From Comamonadaceae bacterium (GTDB taxonomy: Bacteria; Pseudomonadota; Gammaproteobacteria; Burkholderiales; Burkholderiaceae_C), in contig CANFZJ010000001.1 of assembly GCA_947451445.1 (NCBI GenBank), forward strand, positions 1 through 32,302: a DNA stretch of 32,302 nucleotides, in the 5' to 3' direction. This document shows positions 23,301 through 29,869 of this stretch, piece after piece. Position numbers and translations under genes: made by a program. The notes beneath the pieces were generated by a model. It was not told the DNA's origin, did no database searches, and saw nothing but the letters and a program-made list of their open reading frames with translations. The first letter of the stretch is position 1. The number at the start of each line of letters is the position of its first letter.

Positions 23301-23407
23301 CAATTGTTTGGGGTGAGGTGATCTTCCCAAACCCCGGCCTCCCCCGTGTTGCACGCCCCGTGCGTCCATGTTGCAGATGCAATACGGGCTGCAACCGTTG
23401 TGGATTT

Positions 23408-23455
23408 GCTATTTAAATAATAGCTATTCGCGCTTACGTATATTGCGCTAGCAGC
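23408..23455. repeat. TAGCGC/GCTATT short palindromic repeat, copy 4 (inverted order)
   Basis: GCTATT (23408-23413) / AATAGC (23419-23424) comes first, then a GCGC hairpin (CGCGC about 23429-23433, GCGC 23445-23448). This is the reverse orientation to copies 2, 3 and 5. Its right end merges with the left arm of the inverted-repeat element at 23448. Confidence 0.65.
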
Positions 23456-23615
23456 CTGTCGGACTTTCGGCATCGAAGCGAAATTCGACCCCAGCGAGGA
23501 CAGTTTTTGCCGGATTTGCAGGCCAATAGCTCCGCTATTGGCCAAAAAGACGGTGAAAAATGGACCGCTGCGGTCGGATTGCAGCCGATGTACCGAAAGT
23601 CCGACAGGCTGCTAG
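23448..23615. repeat. Small terminal-inverted-repeat element, copy 2 (MITE/REP-like)
   Basis: Perfect 23-bp terminal arms at 23448-23470 and 23593-23615, both ending outward in CTAG. Compared with copy 1 (2729-2840) the interior has an extra block of about 50 bp that carries its own perfect hairpin, GGCCAATAGC-TCC-GCTATTGGCC. The remaining interior is nearly the same in both, including GGACCGCTGCGGTCGG. No protein is encoded. The 359-bp gene-free stretch 23265-23623 consists of the BON upstream region, repeat copy 4 and this element. Confidence 0.8.
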
Positions 23616-23623
23616 AGTTGGAT

Positions 23624-24055
23624 TTAACCGTTGTCTTCTTCCACTACCAGCTGCAACACCTTGGGGGCTTGGCGGCTGCAGCGCTGGACGCAACGCATTT
23701 CTTCCACCTCGCCGTGGCTGTCTTTGAATCGCTTTTGGTTGATCTCGTACACCACGCCGCTCAGGCGGCCCCCCACCGTCTGGGCGCATTCGATGCGGTC
23801 TTGCGCGTGGTTGGCGGGGTTGTAGATGTAGCGGCAGCGGTCTGCCGTTTTCACCTCACGGCGGTTTTGTAGCGTACGGATGTCGGTCTGCAGGGTATGA
23901 AAAGCACCCTTTTGGCCCAGGAACTTGCCACCGTCTAGGTACAGCAGGAGCTGGGTTGTGTCCTGGCTGGTCCCGGCGTAGTACGACCCTTGCGAGCCAA
24001 ACGCCTGCGTGCTGGTCAGCAGAGCCAGCACGCAAGCGGCATATCGCAGAGCCAT
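23624..24055 (-). CDS. Small secreted hypothetical protein
   Basis: A 143-residue protein I do not recognise. It has a signal peptide (MALRYAACVLALLTSTQAFG, cleavage near residue 19-21), four cysteines in the mature part (CRYIY, IECAQT, RCVQRC) that could form disulphides, and an acidic C-terminus (VVEEDNG). Its ATG overlaps the TGA of the metallo-hydrolase gene (TGATG), so it is translationally coupled and probably acts with that exported protein. The gene ends 9 bp from the arm of the repeat element. No database family can be assigned by eye. Confidence 0.7.
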   Translation of the reverse strand: MALRYAACVLALLTSTQAFGSQGSYYAGTSQDTTQLLLYLDGGKFLGQKGAFHTLQTDIRTLQNRREVKTADRCRYIYNPANHAQDRIECAQTVGGRLSGVVYEINQKRFKDSHGEVEEMRCVQRCSRQAPKVLQLVVEEDNG

Positions 24056-26283
24056 CAGACCATTGCCACCGTCAGCACGTAGCTGCTGGTGGTGCTGGCG
24101 TCGGGGGCCACCACGTCAATCGTGATGCGTGCGCCTGCCGCCACTGCCACAGTGGTGCTGCCACCCTGTGCTACGGTGGTTCCGTTTACCTTCATGGAGG
24201 TGATCTTGTTCGACAGGGCGGTTGGCGTCAGCACGATGCTGCTGGTGCCGGTGGCTACGTTGACGGTGTAGGCAGTGGTCCAGGGGTCGAACTTGTTGGA
24301 TAGCTTGTTGGGCGTGCCATTGGCCGGGGCGGCCCAGTAAACGTCCACGCCGACCAGCGTGCCGCCGCTGATTTCGATGTTGCCCAGTTGCGCATACTTC
24401 TTGAAGCCGTCGGCGGCGTTGTAGTTCACGGTGGCACCGCAGGGGTAGGCGGTGGTGGGCGCGGTGAAATAGTCCACCGGGCTGGTGATGCCGGTGCCGA
24501 TGGAGTTGCCGATGGCGATCCAGTTCTTGTCGCGCCACATGTCGCCCACGATGGACATGCGCGAATTGCGGGTGGTTGGGCTGGTGGTGTTGCCTAGCGT
24601 GCCGCCACGGATCGACGGGATAGTGGCCACGTCACCCAGGTCGATCATGTTCTGGAAGCACTTCAGGAAGTTTTTCACCGCTTCCATGCCAACCGGCACG
24701 TCCTGGTGCGCGTTGGTGACTTCGGTGATCTGGCCGGTGGTGCTGCTTTTCTTGTAGTTGGCCACCAGTTGCAGCACTAGCGACAGGAACAGGTCCACCT
24801 TGACGCCGTTGTATTGCGTGGTGTCGGCGGTGTAGGCCCGGTTGCAAGCCCACATGTCCGAGCCATAGACCCAGCCGGTCTGGTTGATGATGGCGGTGAC
24901 CAGGCCGTTGGTGTGGCCGGGTTGGATATAGGCAGTGACCTGTACATTGCCCAAGTCCAGCACTTGGCCGTCATTGATGGCCACGGCGGCAGTGCCCGCA
25001 GACACAAAGTCTGCTCGGCTGGCAGCCATGAAGGCGGCTTTTTCAATCGCCGAGGCATACAGCCGCACGCCGGCCGAGGTGAAGTTGTAGATCTGCTCGG
25101 AATGGTCCGGATGATTGTGGCCAACGATGATGTCGTAGGGTTTTGTGGCGATGGTGTCGATAAAGCTCTTCAGGTTGGCTTTCTGGTAACCGTATTCGCC
25201 TGCGTCAAACACCAGGCCGCGCGTGGAGCCTTCGATGTAGAACACAAACGCTTGAAAGTACTCGGCCGGGTTGTTGATCTTCCACACCGTGGGTGTGGTG
25301 GCGGTGCCGACATGCGCCAGTTTGGCCTGGAAAGCGCCCACGTTGGGCCGCACGATGTTCCAGATGAAGGTCTGTACGGCGCTGGTTTGCATGCCGTCCT
25401 TTTTGGTCACCGCCTTTAACCGGTACAGCCGCGAGTCGGTGGTGGAAGTCAGCGGGTTGACGAACTGCAATACGCCATGGGTGGTGAAGTCGTATTCCAC
25501 GCCTGCGGTGCTGGGGTCGGCGGGTTCCGAGCCGTCAAAGCTGTAGGTGTAGTAAATCTTTGCGCCCGGGGTGGGGGTGGAGATGCGGATGTAGCGGCGC
25601 GGCGCGGTGGTACCCGATTTGCACATCACCTGCGCCGGGGCCACCAGCTGGCTGGTGATGCTGTTCAAAATCGCTTTGGCCTCGCCCACGGTCAAGGTGG
25701 CCTGGGGCGCAAACAGGGTTGTGCTGCTGCCCGCCATGTAGCCCGCCGCCAGCATGGCGTTGACGCTGCTGCGCTTGCTGCTGCTGATGCTGGCCGCATC
25801 GGTAAAGCTGCTCAAGGCGTTGCTGGACACCTGTGGGATTTTGAACGCGTTGACGTACATGTCCGCAGCGTCTTCACGGGTGATGGACTGGTCTGGATAA
25901 AAGTAGCCTTGCGAGTTGCTGATGACCGCTTCTTCCAGCGCGGTTTCGATCTGCTTGGCGTAGCTGGTGGCACCCATCGTCACGTCGATGAAGGTCTTCT
26001 GGGTGGATTTGTACGGGTCGTTGTACTGCGACGAGTGCACCCAGTCGAAGTAGTCCGAAATGGTGGCCACAAAGGCGGCGCGGGTCAGCGTTTTGCTGTC
26101 GGCACTGGGGGCGGGCGTGTCATCGCCGCCGCCACAGGCAGACAGCGTGACCGTGGACGCCAGCAGCGCTGGCATGCCCAGCATCTGGCCAAAGAACCGG
26201 CGCGACATCTTGTCGCCATGCCGGCTGACGGGCTCGACTGCCGGGGGAGTATGGAGGGGCGGGGTGGTGTTTTTTACGGGCAT
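24055..26283 (-). CDS. Exported multidomain metallo-beta-lactamase-fold lipoprotein
   Basis: A 742-residue protein. After 25 residues comes a twin-arginine-like SRRFFGQ (27-33), a hydrophobic stretch and lipobox LSAC (Cys50), so it is probably a Tat-exported lipoprotein. Next is an S-layer-homology-like segment with repeats such as YPDQSITREDAADMYVNAF and LFAPQATLTVGEAKAIL (about 65-215), then a chitobiase C-terminal-like beta module (TPTPGAKIYYTYSFDGSEP). The hydrolase domain has HNHPDH (389-394), a later GHTNG and GSDMW, consistent with a two-metal site. A cadherin-like/Ig-like C-terminal module follows (TAYTVNVATGTSSIVLTP). The layout recalls secreted MBL hydrolases such as alkylsulfatases or lactonases, but the substrate is unknown. 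AGAGGA precedes the ATG. It is divergent from a TetR gene that likely represses it. Confidence 0.82.
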   Translation of the reverse strand: MPVKNTTPPLHTPPAVEPVSRHGDKMSRRFFGQMLGMPALLASTVTLSACGGGDDTPAPSADSKTLTRAAFVATISDYFDWVHSSQYNDPYKSTQKTFIDVTMGATSYAKQIETALEEAVISNSQGYFYPDQSITREDAADMYVNAFKIPQVSSNALSSFTDAASISSSKRSSVNAMLAAGYMAGSSTTLFAPQATLTVGEAKAILNSITSQLVAPAQVMCKSGTTAPRRYIRISTPTPGAKIYYTYSFDGSEPADPSTAGVEYDFTTHGVLQFVNPLTSTTDSRLYRLKAVTKKDGMQTSAVQTFIWNIVRPNVGAFQAKLAHVGTATTPTVWKINNPAEYFQAFVFYIEGSTRGLVFDAGEYGYQKANLKSFIDTIATKPYDIIVGHNHPDHSEQIYNFTSAGVRLYASAIEKAAFMAASRADFVSAGTAAVAINDGQVLDLGNVQVTAYIQPGHTNGLVTAIINQTGWVYGSDMWACNRAYTADTTQYNGVKVDLFLSLVLQLVANYKKSSTTGQITEVTNAHQDVPVGMEAVKNFLKCFQNMIDLGDVATIPSIRGGTLGNTTSPTTRNSRMSIVGDMWRDKNWIAIGNSIGTGITSPVDYFTAPTTAYPCGATVNYNAADGFKKYAQLGNIEISGGTLVGVDVYWAAPANGTPNKLSNKFDPWTTAYTVNVATGTSSIVLTPTALSNKITSMKVNGTTVAQGGSTTVAVAAGARITIDVVAPDASTTSSYVLTVAMV

Positions 26284-26344
26284 GTCATCCTCTTTCTGGT
26301 GGAGTAATTGGGCTTAAGTCGTTATGAAAAATAATGTATCAACA

Positions 26345-26358
26345 TTGTTAATTAACAA
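26345..26358. promoter_or_regulatory. Putative TetR operator
   Basis: TTGTTAATTAACAA, a perfect 14-bp palindrome in the 138-bp gap between the divergent metallo-hydrolase and TetR genes. On the minus strand TTGTTA could serve as a -35 with CATTAT as -10 at 16-bp spacing, so a bound repressor would block the hydrolase promoter. Confidence 0.6.
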
Positions 26359-26421
26359 CCTTGGTAATTACCCCGATAAGAGACGCGTTAAGCTCGGCGA
26401 TTTTCAAAAAGGACACGCCAC

Positions 26422-27063
26422 TTGAGCGCCAACAAACCAAAGGAGCCCGAGCTCAACCGGGCCAGTCTGCTGGCGGCGGCATCGTTGGAATTTGCTAGCC
26501 GGGGCTTCCAGGGCGCGCGTCTGGAGGTGATAGCCCGCGAGGCCAAAATTACGCGGGCGATGGTGTATTACTACTTTGGCGGGCGTGAGGGCCTGTACTT
26601 GGCGGCGCTGGAGGAGGTCTATCGCCACATTCGCACCAGCGAGCGCGCCATTGACCTAGACGGGCTGGGTCCGGTGGATGCCATGCGCAAGCTCACCTGC
26701 TTTCGCATCGACTACTACGTGGAAAACCCCTTGATGGTGGCGTTGCTAGCTATCGAAAACCAGCACAAGGCGGAATATTTAAAGAACTCCCAAGAGATCA
26801 GCGCGCGTGCAGGCATCTCGCTGGAACCGTTGGAATCCACCTTGCGGCAAGGGCAGGCGGCCGGGGTGTTTCGGCCGGGTATTGATGTGGTGGAGCTGCA
26901 CCAAGTCATGGTGTCCCTGGGCATGTTTAATGTGTCGAACCAACACACCTTTGGCGCGGTGTTTTCGCGTGCGCTGTGTAGCCCGGAACAGCTGGTGCGT
27001 ACGCGGGAAATGGCTTGTGAAGTGGTGCTGGGGTTTCTGGCACCACAGGCCAGCCCCCTTTAG
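26422..27063 (+). CDS. TetR-family transcriptional regulator
   Basis: A 213-residue regulator. The N-terminal helix-turn-helix (residues about 10-57) has the typical RASLLAAASLEFASRGFQGA, VIAREAKITRAMVYYYFGGR and REGLYLAALEEVY. The C-terminal ligand domain resembles the TetR_C_17/NicS-like type (NQHKAEYLKNSQEI; GMFNVSNQHTFG). The start is a TTG at 26422 with AAGGA 8 nt upstream; no ATG nearby gives a complete helix-turn-helix. It is divergent from the exported hydrolase, with a perfect dyad between them, so it is likely its repressor and its own. The effector is unknown. Confidence 0.9.
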   Translation: MSANKPKEPELNRASLLAAASLEFASRGFQGARLEVIAREAKITRAMVYYYFGGREGLYLAALEEVYRHIRTSERAIDLDGLGPVDAMRKLTCFRIDYYVENPLMVALLAIENQHKAEYLKNSQEISARAGISLEPLESTLRQGQAAGVFRPGIDVVELHQVMVSLGMFNVSNQHTFGAVFSRALCSPEQLVRTREMACEVVLGFLAPQASPL

Positions 27064-27117
27064 ATTATTGGGTCATTTGGCGCTGCCCGCGTATGTCGCA
27101 CACCGCCCCCCACACAG

Positions 27118-27196
27118 ACGATTGCGGCGATGGGGCGGGTGGTGGTTTTGGGGCGCATGCCGTGCTGCAGGGCGACGCGGACCCGCCGCAATCGTC
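27118..27196. repeat. 13-bp inverted repeat around the ParA relic
   Basis: GACGATTGCGGCG (27118-27130) and its exact complement CGCCGCAATCGTC (27184-27196) flank 53 bp. The right arm lies inside the ParA-like relic, so the left arm may derive from an inverted fragment of the same gene. Role unknown. Confidence 0.45.
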
Positions 27197-27206
27197 ACGC
27201 GTAGCT
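27141..27206 (+). pseudogene. Relic of a ParA-like gene
   Basis: Bases 27162-27200 match the parA-like gene (2176-2214) at 35 of 39 positions and read VLQGDADPPQSSR against VLLGDADPQQSSR there. Weaker likeness extends upstream (GFGAHA versus ALGHS), but the P-loop and the rest are absent, and the frame continues into unrelated sequence. It is a decayed fragment, not a gene. Confidence 0.6.
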
Positions 27207-27250
27207 GCTAACCTGAGCCTAGCGCACACTCCGTGCGCCAAGGAGTAGGC

Positions 27251-28174
27251 ATGCTGTCACAACGTTCATCGGTCGGAATCATTGGCGTCGGCTGGGTCGG
27301 GGCCAGTGTGGCCATCTCGGTGCTGCAGTCGGGCGCGGCGCAGGAGCTGGTGTTGTTCGATGTGCGCCCCGGTCTGGCCGAGGGTGAGGCGATGGACCTG
27401 GCGCAGGGGGCTTCGTTCTACCCGTCGGCCACGGTGCGGGCTGGTTCCATCGACGAGATGCTGGGCACCGACGCCATCGTCATTACTGCGGGCAAGGGCG
27501 GTGCGCCCGGCCAGTCGCGGCTGGATTTGTTGAAAGAGAACCTGGGCATCCTGCGCGGCATGGCCCAGCAGCTGCGCACTTACCAGGGCGTGGTGGTGAT
27601 CGTCTCGAACCCGGTGGATGTGCTGGTGTACGACTTCACCCAGGCCTCGGGCCTGCCACCTGAGCGCGTCATCGGCACCGGCACCATGCTGGACACTACC
27701 CGGCTGCGCCAGATGCTGGGCCAGCGGCTGGCACTGGACCCGCGTTCTATCCACGCCCAGGTGGTAGGCGAACACGGTGACTCAGAGGTGGTGCTGTGGT
27801 CCGGCGCGGACATCGGTGGCGTGCCGCTGCGCAGCTGGCCGGGCTGGCAGCCGGACGACGAGGCCCGCATGGCCCACGCAGTGCGCCGCGCTGCGTATGA
27901 AATCATCCAGCGCAAAGGCTCCACCAACCACGCCATCGGGCTGGTCACGGCATCGCTGTTGCACAGCATGCTGCGTGGTGAACGCCGGGTGTTGACCGTG
28001 TCGCGCGTGCAGACTGGCGCACTGGGCCTGCACGGCGTGGCCCTGTCGCTGCCCAGCATCGTCAGTGCGCAGGGGGCCGTAGAGGTGCTGGCGCCAGCGC
28101 TGGATGCAGCGGAGCAGGCGGCGCTGGACGCCTCGGCGGCGGTGCTGCGCCAGGCGATTGCGGCTGCGGGGTAG
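27251..28174 (+). CDS. Lactate/malate dehydrogenase family protein of uncertain specificity
   Basis: A 307-residue NAD-dependent 2-hydroxyacid dehydrogenase. Seen: dinucleotide motif GVGWVGAS, MDLAQGASFYP, SNPVDVLVY, the catalytic Asp/Arg in GTMLDTTRLR and His in GEHGDSEV, and the mobile-loop Arg in PGQSRLDLL. At the loop position that separates lactate (Gln102) from malate (Arg102) dehydrogenases, this protein has Gly (TAGKGGAPGQSR), so neither label is safe; a bulkier 2-keto acid is possible. The ATG at 27251 is preferred because AAGGAG lies 5 nt upstream, whereas an upstream GTG overlaps that site. It converges on the sugar-acid aldolase gene across a strong palindrome. Whether it belongs to the sugar-acid pathway is unclear. 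Confidence 0.88.
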   Translation: MLSQRSSVGIIGVGWVGASVAISVLQSGAAQELVLFDVRPGLAEGEAMDLAQGASFYPSATVRAGSIDEMLGTDAIVITAGKGGAPGQSRLDLLKENLGILRGMAQQLRTYQGVVVIVSNPVDVLVYDFTQASGLPPERVIGTGTMLDTTRLRQMLGQRLALDPRSIHAQVVGEHGDSEVVLWSGADIGGVPLRSWPGWQPDDEARMAHAVRRAAYEIIQRKGSTNHAIGLVTASLLHSMLRGERRVLTVSRVQTGALGLHGVALSLPSIVSAQGAVEVLAPALDAAEQAALDASAAVLRQAIAAAG

Positions 28175-28189
28175 TTTTATAGGCTTTTA

Positions 28190-28240
28190 GCCATTCTGCG
28201 CATATTCCATATGCGCAGGTGGCTATTAATTAGATAGCAA
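28190..28240. repeat. TAGCGC/GCTATT-type palindromic repeat, copy 5
   Basis: CTGCGCATAT (28196-28205), loop TCC, ATATGCGCAG (28209-28218), then GCTAT (28222-28226) / ATAGC (28234-28238), followed by a T-rich tract. It fills the gap between two convergent genes and probably works as a bidirectional terminator. Confidence 0.75.
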
Positions 28241-28242
28241 TT

Positions 28243-28881
28243 TTATTTTTGCACCTGGCAGCCCAGCCAGGCTGCTACAAACCCTGCTGCCCGTTCGCGT
28301 ACCTGCTCTGCGCTGGTGCCGGGCGCATACAGCTGGCCGCCGATGCCGAAGCCGGTGGCCCCCACCTTGACCCAGGCCGCCATGCTCTCGGGCGTGACGC
28401 CGCCGACCGGCCAGATGGGCGTGCCGCTGGGCAATACCGATAGCAGCGCCTTCAGGCCTGCGGTGCCGACCTGTTCGGCGGGGAATATCTTCAGCGCGTG
28501 GGCACCTGCGTCCAGCGCGGCAAAGGCTTCGCTGGGGGTGGCGATGCCGGGGGCGCTGAACAGGCCTGCGGCCACGCTATAGCGGATCACCTCGGGGTTG
28601 CAGTTGGGTGACACGATGAGCTGGCCGCCTGCGGCTTGCACGGCGTCTACGTCCGACGTGCGCAGCACGGTGCCTGCGCCCACCAGTGCGTCGCTGGGGG
28701 CGATAGCACGCAGCCGGGTAATGCATTCCAGCGCGCCGGGGCGGTTCAGCGGTACTTCCAGGATGCGAAAACCGGCGTCGAACAGGGCGCTGCCGACCGC
28801 TTCGGCAGAGGCAGGGTCCAGGCCGCGCAGGATGGCGACCAGGGGCAGGCGGGAGGCAGGGGGTGTGGTGTGGTTAGACAT
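28243..28881 (-). CDS. dgoA: 2-dehydro-3-deoxy-6-phosphogalactonate aldolase
   Basis: A 212-residue class I KDPG/KDPGal aldolase that splits 2-keto-3-deoxy-6-phosphogalactonate into pyruvate and glyceraldehyde 3-phosphate. Features are LPLVAILRGLDPASAEAVG at the N-terminus, FRILEVPLNRPGALECI with the catalytic Glu, GAGTVL, LIVSPNCNPEVI, the Schiff-base Lys in HALKIFPAEQVG and PIWPVGGVTPE. The FPAEQ and PNCNPEVI sequences favour the galactonate type (DgoA) over Eda. The start at 28881 lies 2 bp after the stop of dgoK, so the two are translated together; the frame stays open upstream but that is antisense-free overlap with dgoK and has no start support. Confidence 0.92.
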   Translation of the reverse strand: MSNHTTPPASRLPLVAILRGLDPASAEAVGSALFDAGFRILEVPLNRPGALECITRLRAIAPSDALVGAGTVLRTSDVDAVQAAGGQLIVSPNCNPEVIRYSVAAGLFSAPGIATPSEAFAALDAGAHALKIFPAEQVGTAGLKALLSVLPSGTPIWPVGGVTPESMAAWVKVGATGFGIGGQLYAPGTSAEQVRERAAGFVAAWLGCQVQK

Positions 28882-28883
28882 AT

Positions 28884-29807
28884 TCAGCTGTGGTTTTTGA
28901 TGAAATGGAAGCCGCTCAGAATCACGTCGCGCGGGGCCAGTACCTGCAGGCTGCAGCCTAGCTGGCGGGCGGCCACTTGGTAGGTTTCTGCCAAGGCGGG
29001 AGAGCCGATCAGGTGCAATGGGGTGCTGCGGTCCAGGTCGCGCAACACGTCTTGCAGCTCGCTGCCGATCAGCAGGCCGCTCAAATACGCCTGGGCCTGG
29101 GTGGCGGGCATGTCGCCGCTGACCACGCGGGCGCGGGCTGAAAACAGCTGGTTCGCCAGCGCGCCGGGGATACCCGCAGCTACGCCGTCGGCAAACGCGG
29201 GCTGGCTCCACAGTGCGCCGTTGCCTGAGCCTGTTGTGGGTGTGGGTTGGGCCGCCGCGGCCAGCGTGCCGTGGCTGGACAGCAGGGCGAACAGCTCGCC
29301 CGTCATATAGGTGCGCAGCTGCTGGATGCGGCCGTCTTGCAGCAGCACCCATTTGCTGTGCGTGCCGGGCAGCACAAACCAGCCGTCGCGCAGGCCCATG
29401 GCCACGGCGCCGAGCAGCTGGGTTTCTTCGCCGCGCATCACGTCGGGCTGACCCTGGGCGTTGCGCACGCAGTAGCCGGGTACGATGCGCCGCTGCGGTT
29501 GGCCGGGGATGGATACGAGATGCTGCGGCAGGGCTTCCAGTGCCACTTCCGGGCCCAGGTACGGGGCTTCTTGCCAGCCAAAAGCACTGCCCACCATGCC
29601 GGACATGACGACTTCGCAGTCGATGGGGGAGGGGGTTAGCGTGGGCAGCCAGTCGGCCAGCGACTGGGCGTGGCGGCCACGGGTGGTGAGTGCACCTTGG
29701 TCGTCGTCCGCTTGCGCGGTGCAATGGCCTGCGGTGTCGAGTACGTAAGCGCGGCGGTGGGTGGTACCCCAGTCCACGCCGACCCAGGGGGTGTCAGTTT
29801 TTGCCAT
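28884..29807 (-). CDS. dgoK: 2-dehydro-3-deoxygalactonokinase
   Basis: A 307-residue ASKHA-fold sugar-acid kinase that phosphorylates 2-keto-3-deoxygalactonate with ATP. Diagnostic stretches: WVGVDWGTTHRRAYVLD (phosphate-1 motif), VVMSGMVGSAFGWQEAPYL, MRGEETQLLGA, FVLPGTHSKWVLL and TGELFALLSSHGTL, all usual for DgoK. Length is normal. It is divergent from the GntR-family regulator, and the 62-bp gap holds an operator-like GTATGA site and a likely -10 for each direction. With dgoA downstream it forms a two-gene operon. Confidence 0.93.
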   Translation of the reverse strand: MAKTDTPWVGVDWGTTHRRAYVLDTAGHCTAQADDDQGALTTRGRHAQSLADWLPTLTPSPIDCEVVMSGMVGSAFGWQEAPYLGPEVALEALPQHLVSIPGQPQRRIVPGYCVRNAQGQPDVMRGEETQLLGAVAMGLRDGWFVLPGTHSKWVLLQDGRIQQLRTYMTGELFALLSSHGTLAAAAQPTPTTGSGNGALWSQPAFADGVAAGIPGALANQLFSARARVVSGDMPATQAQAYLSGLLIGSELQDVLRDLDRSTPLHLIGSPALAETYQVAARQLGCSLQVLAPRDVILSGFHFIKNHS

Positions 29808-29829
29808 ATTTGCCTCGGTTTTTGATATT

Positions 29830-29846
29830 GTATGATTTATTATCTG
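29830..29846. promoter_or_regulatory. Putative DgoR operator (half-site) between dgoK and regulator
   Basis: TTGTATGATTTATT (29829-29842) is shared exactly with the dehydratase promoter region (30671-30684), but the second half-site is degenerate here (TATCTG instead of TCATAC). TATGAT could be the -10 of the regulator gene, so binding would be autoregulatory. Confidence 0.5.
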
Positions 29847-29869
29847 ATTTTTGAAGGAGTTTGTTGCCT

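Larger units (their letters stand above)
22894..23394. repeat. Right copy of 0.5-kb direct repeat with BON gene
   Basis: It matches 2872-3370 in the same orientation, with about 9 substitutions and two one-base insertions (one in the terminator, one in the upstream G run near 23312). The offset between copies is about 20.0 kb. It begins at the last codon of the MocR gene. Confidence 0.93.

Noticed and set aside
23507..23872. Plus-strand open frame running out of the inverted-repeat element
   Set aside because: It is antisense to the small secreted protein gene, has no ribosome-binding site, and starts inside the repeat.
28882..29724. Long in-frame N-terminal extension of the KDPGal aldolase
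   Set aside because: It overlaps dgoK in another frame, is low-complexity in Pro/Arg, and the ATG at 28881 gives a full-length aldolase coupled to dgoK.
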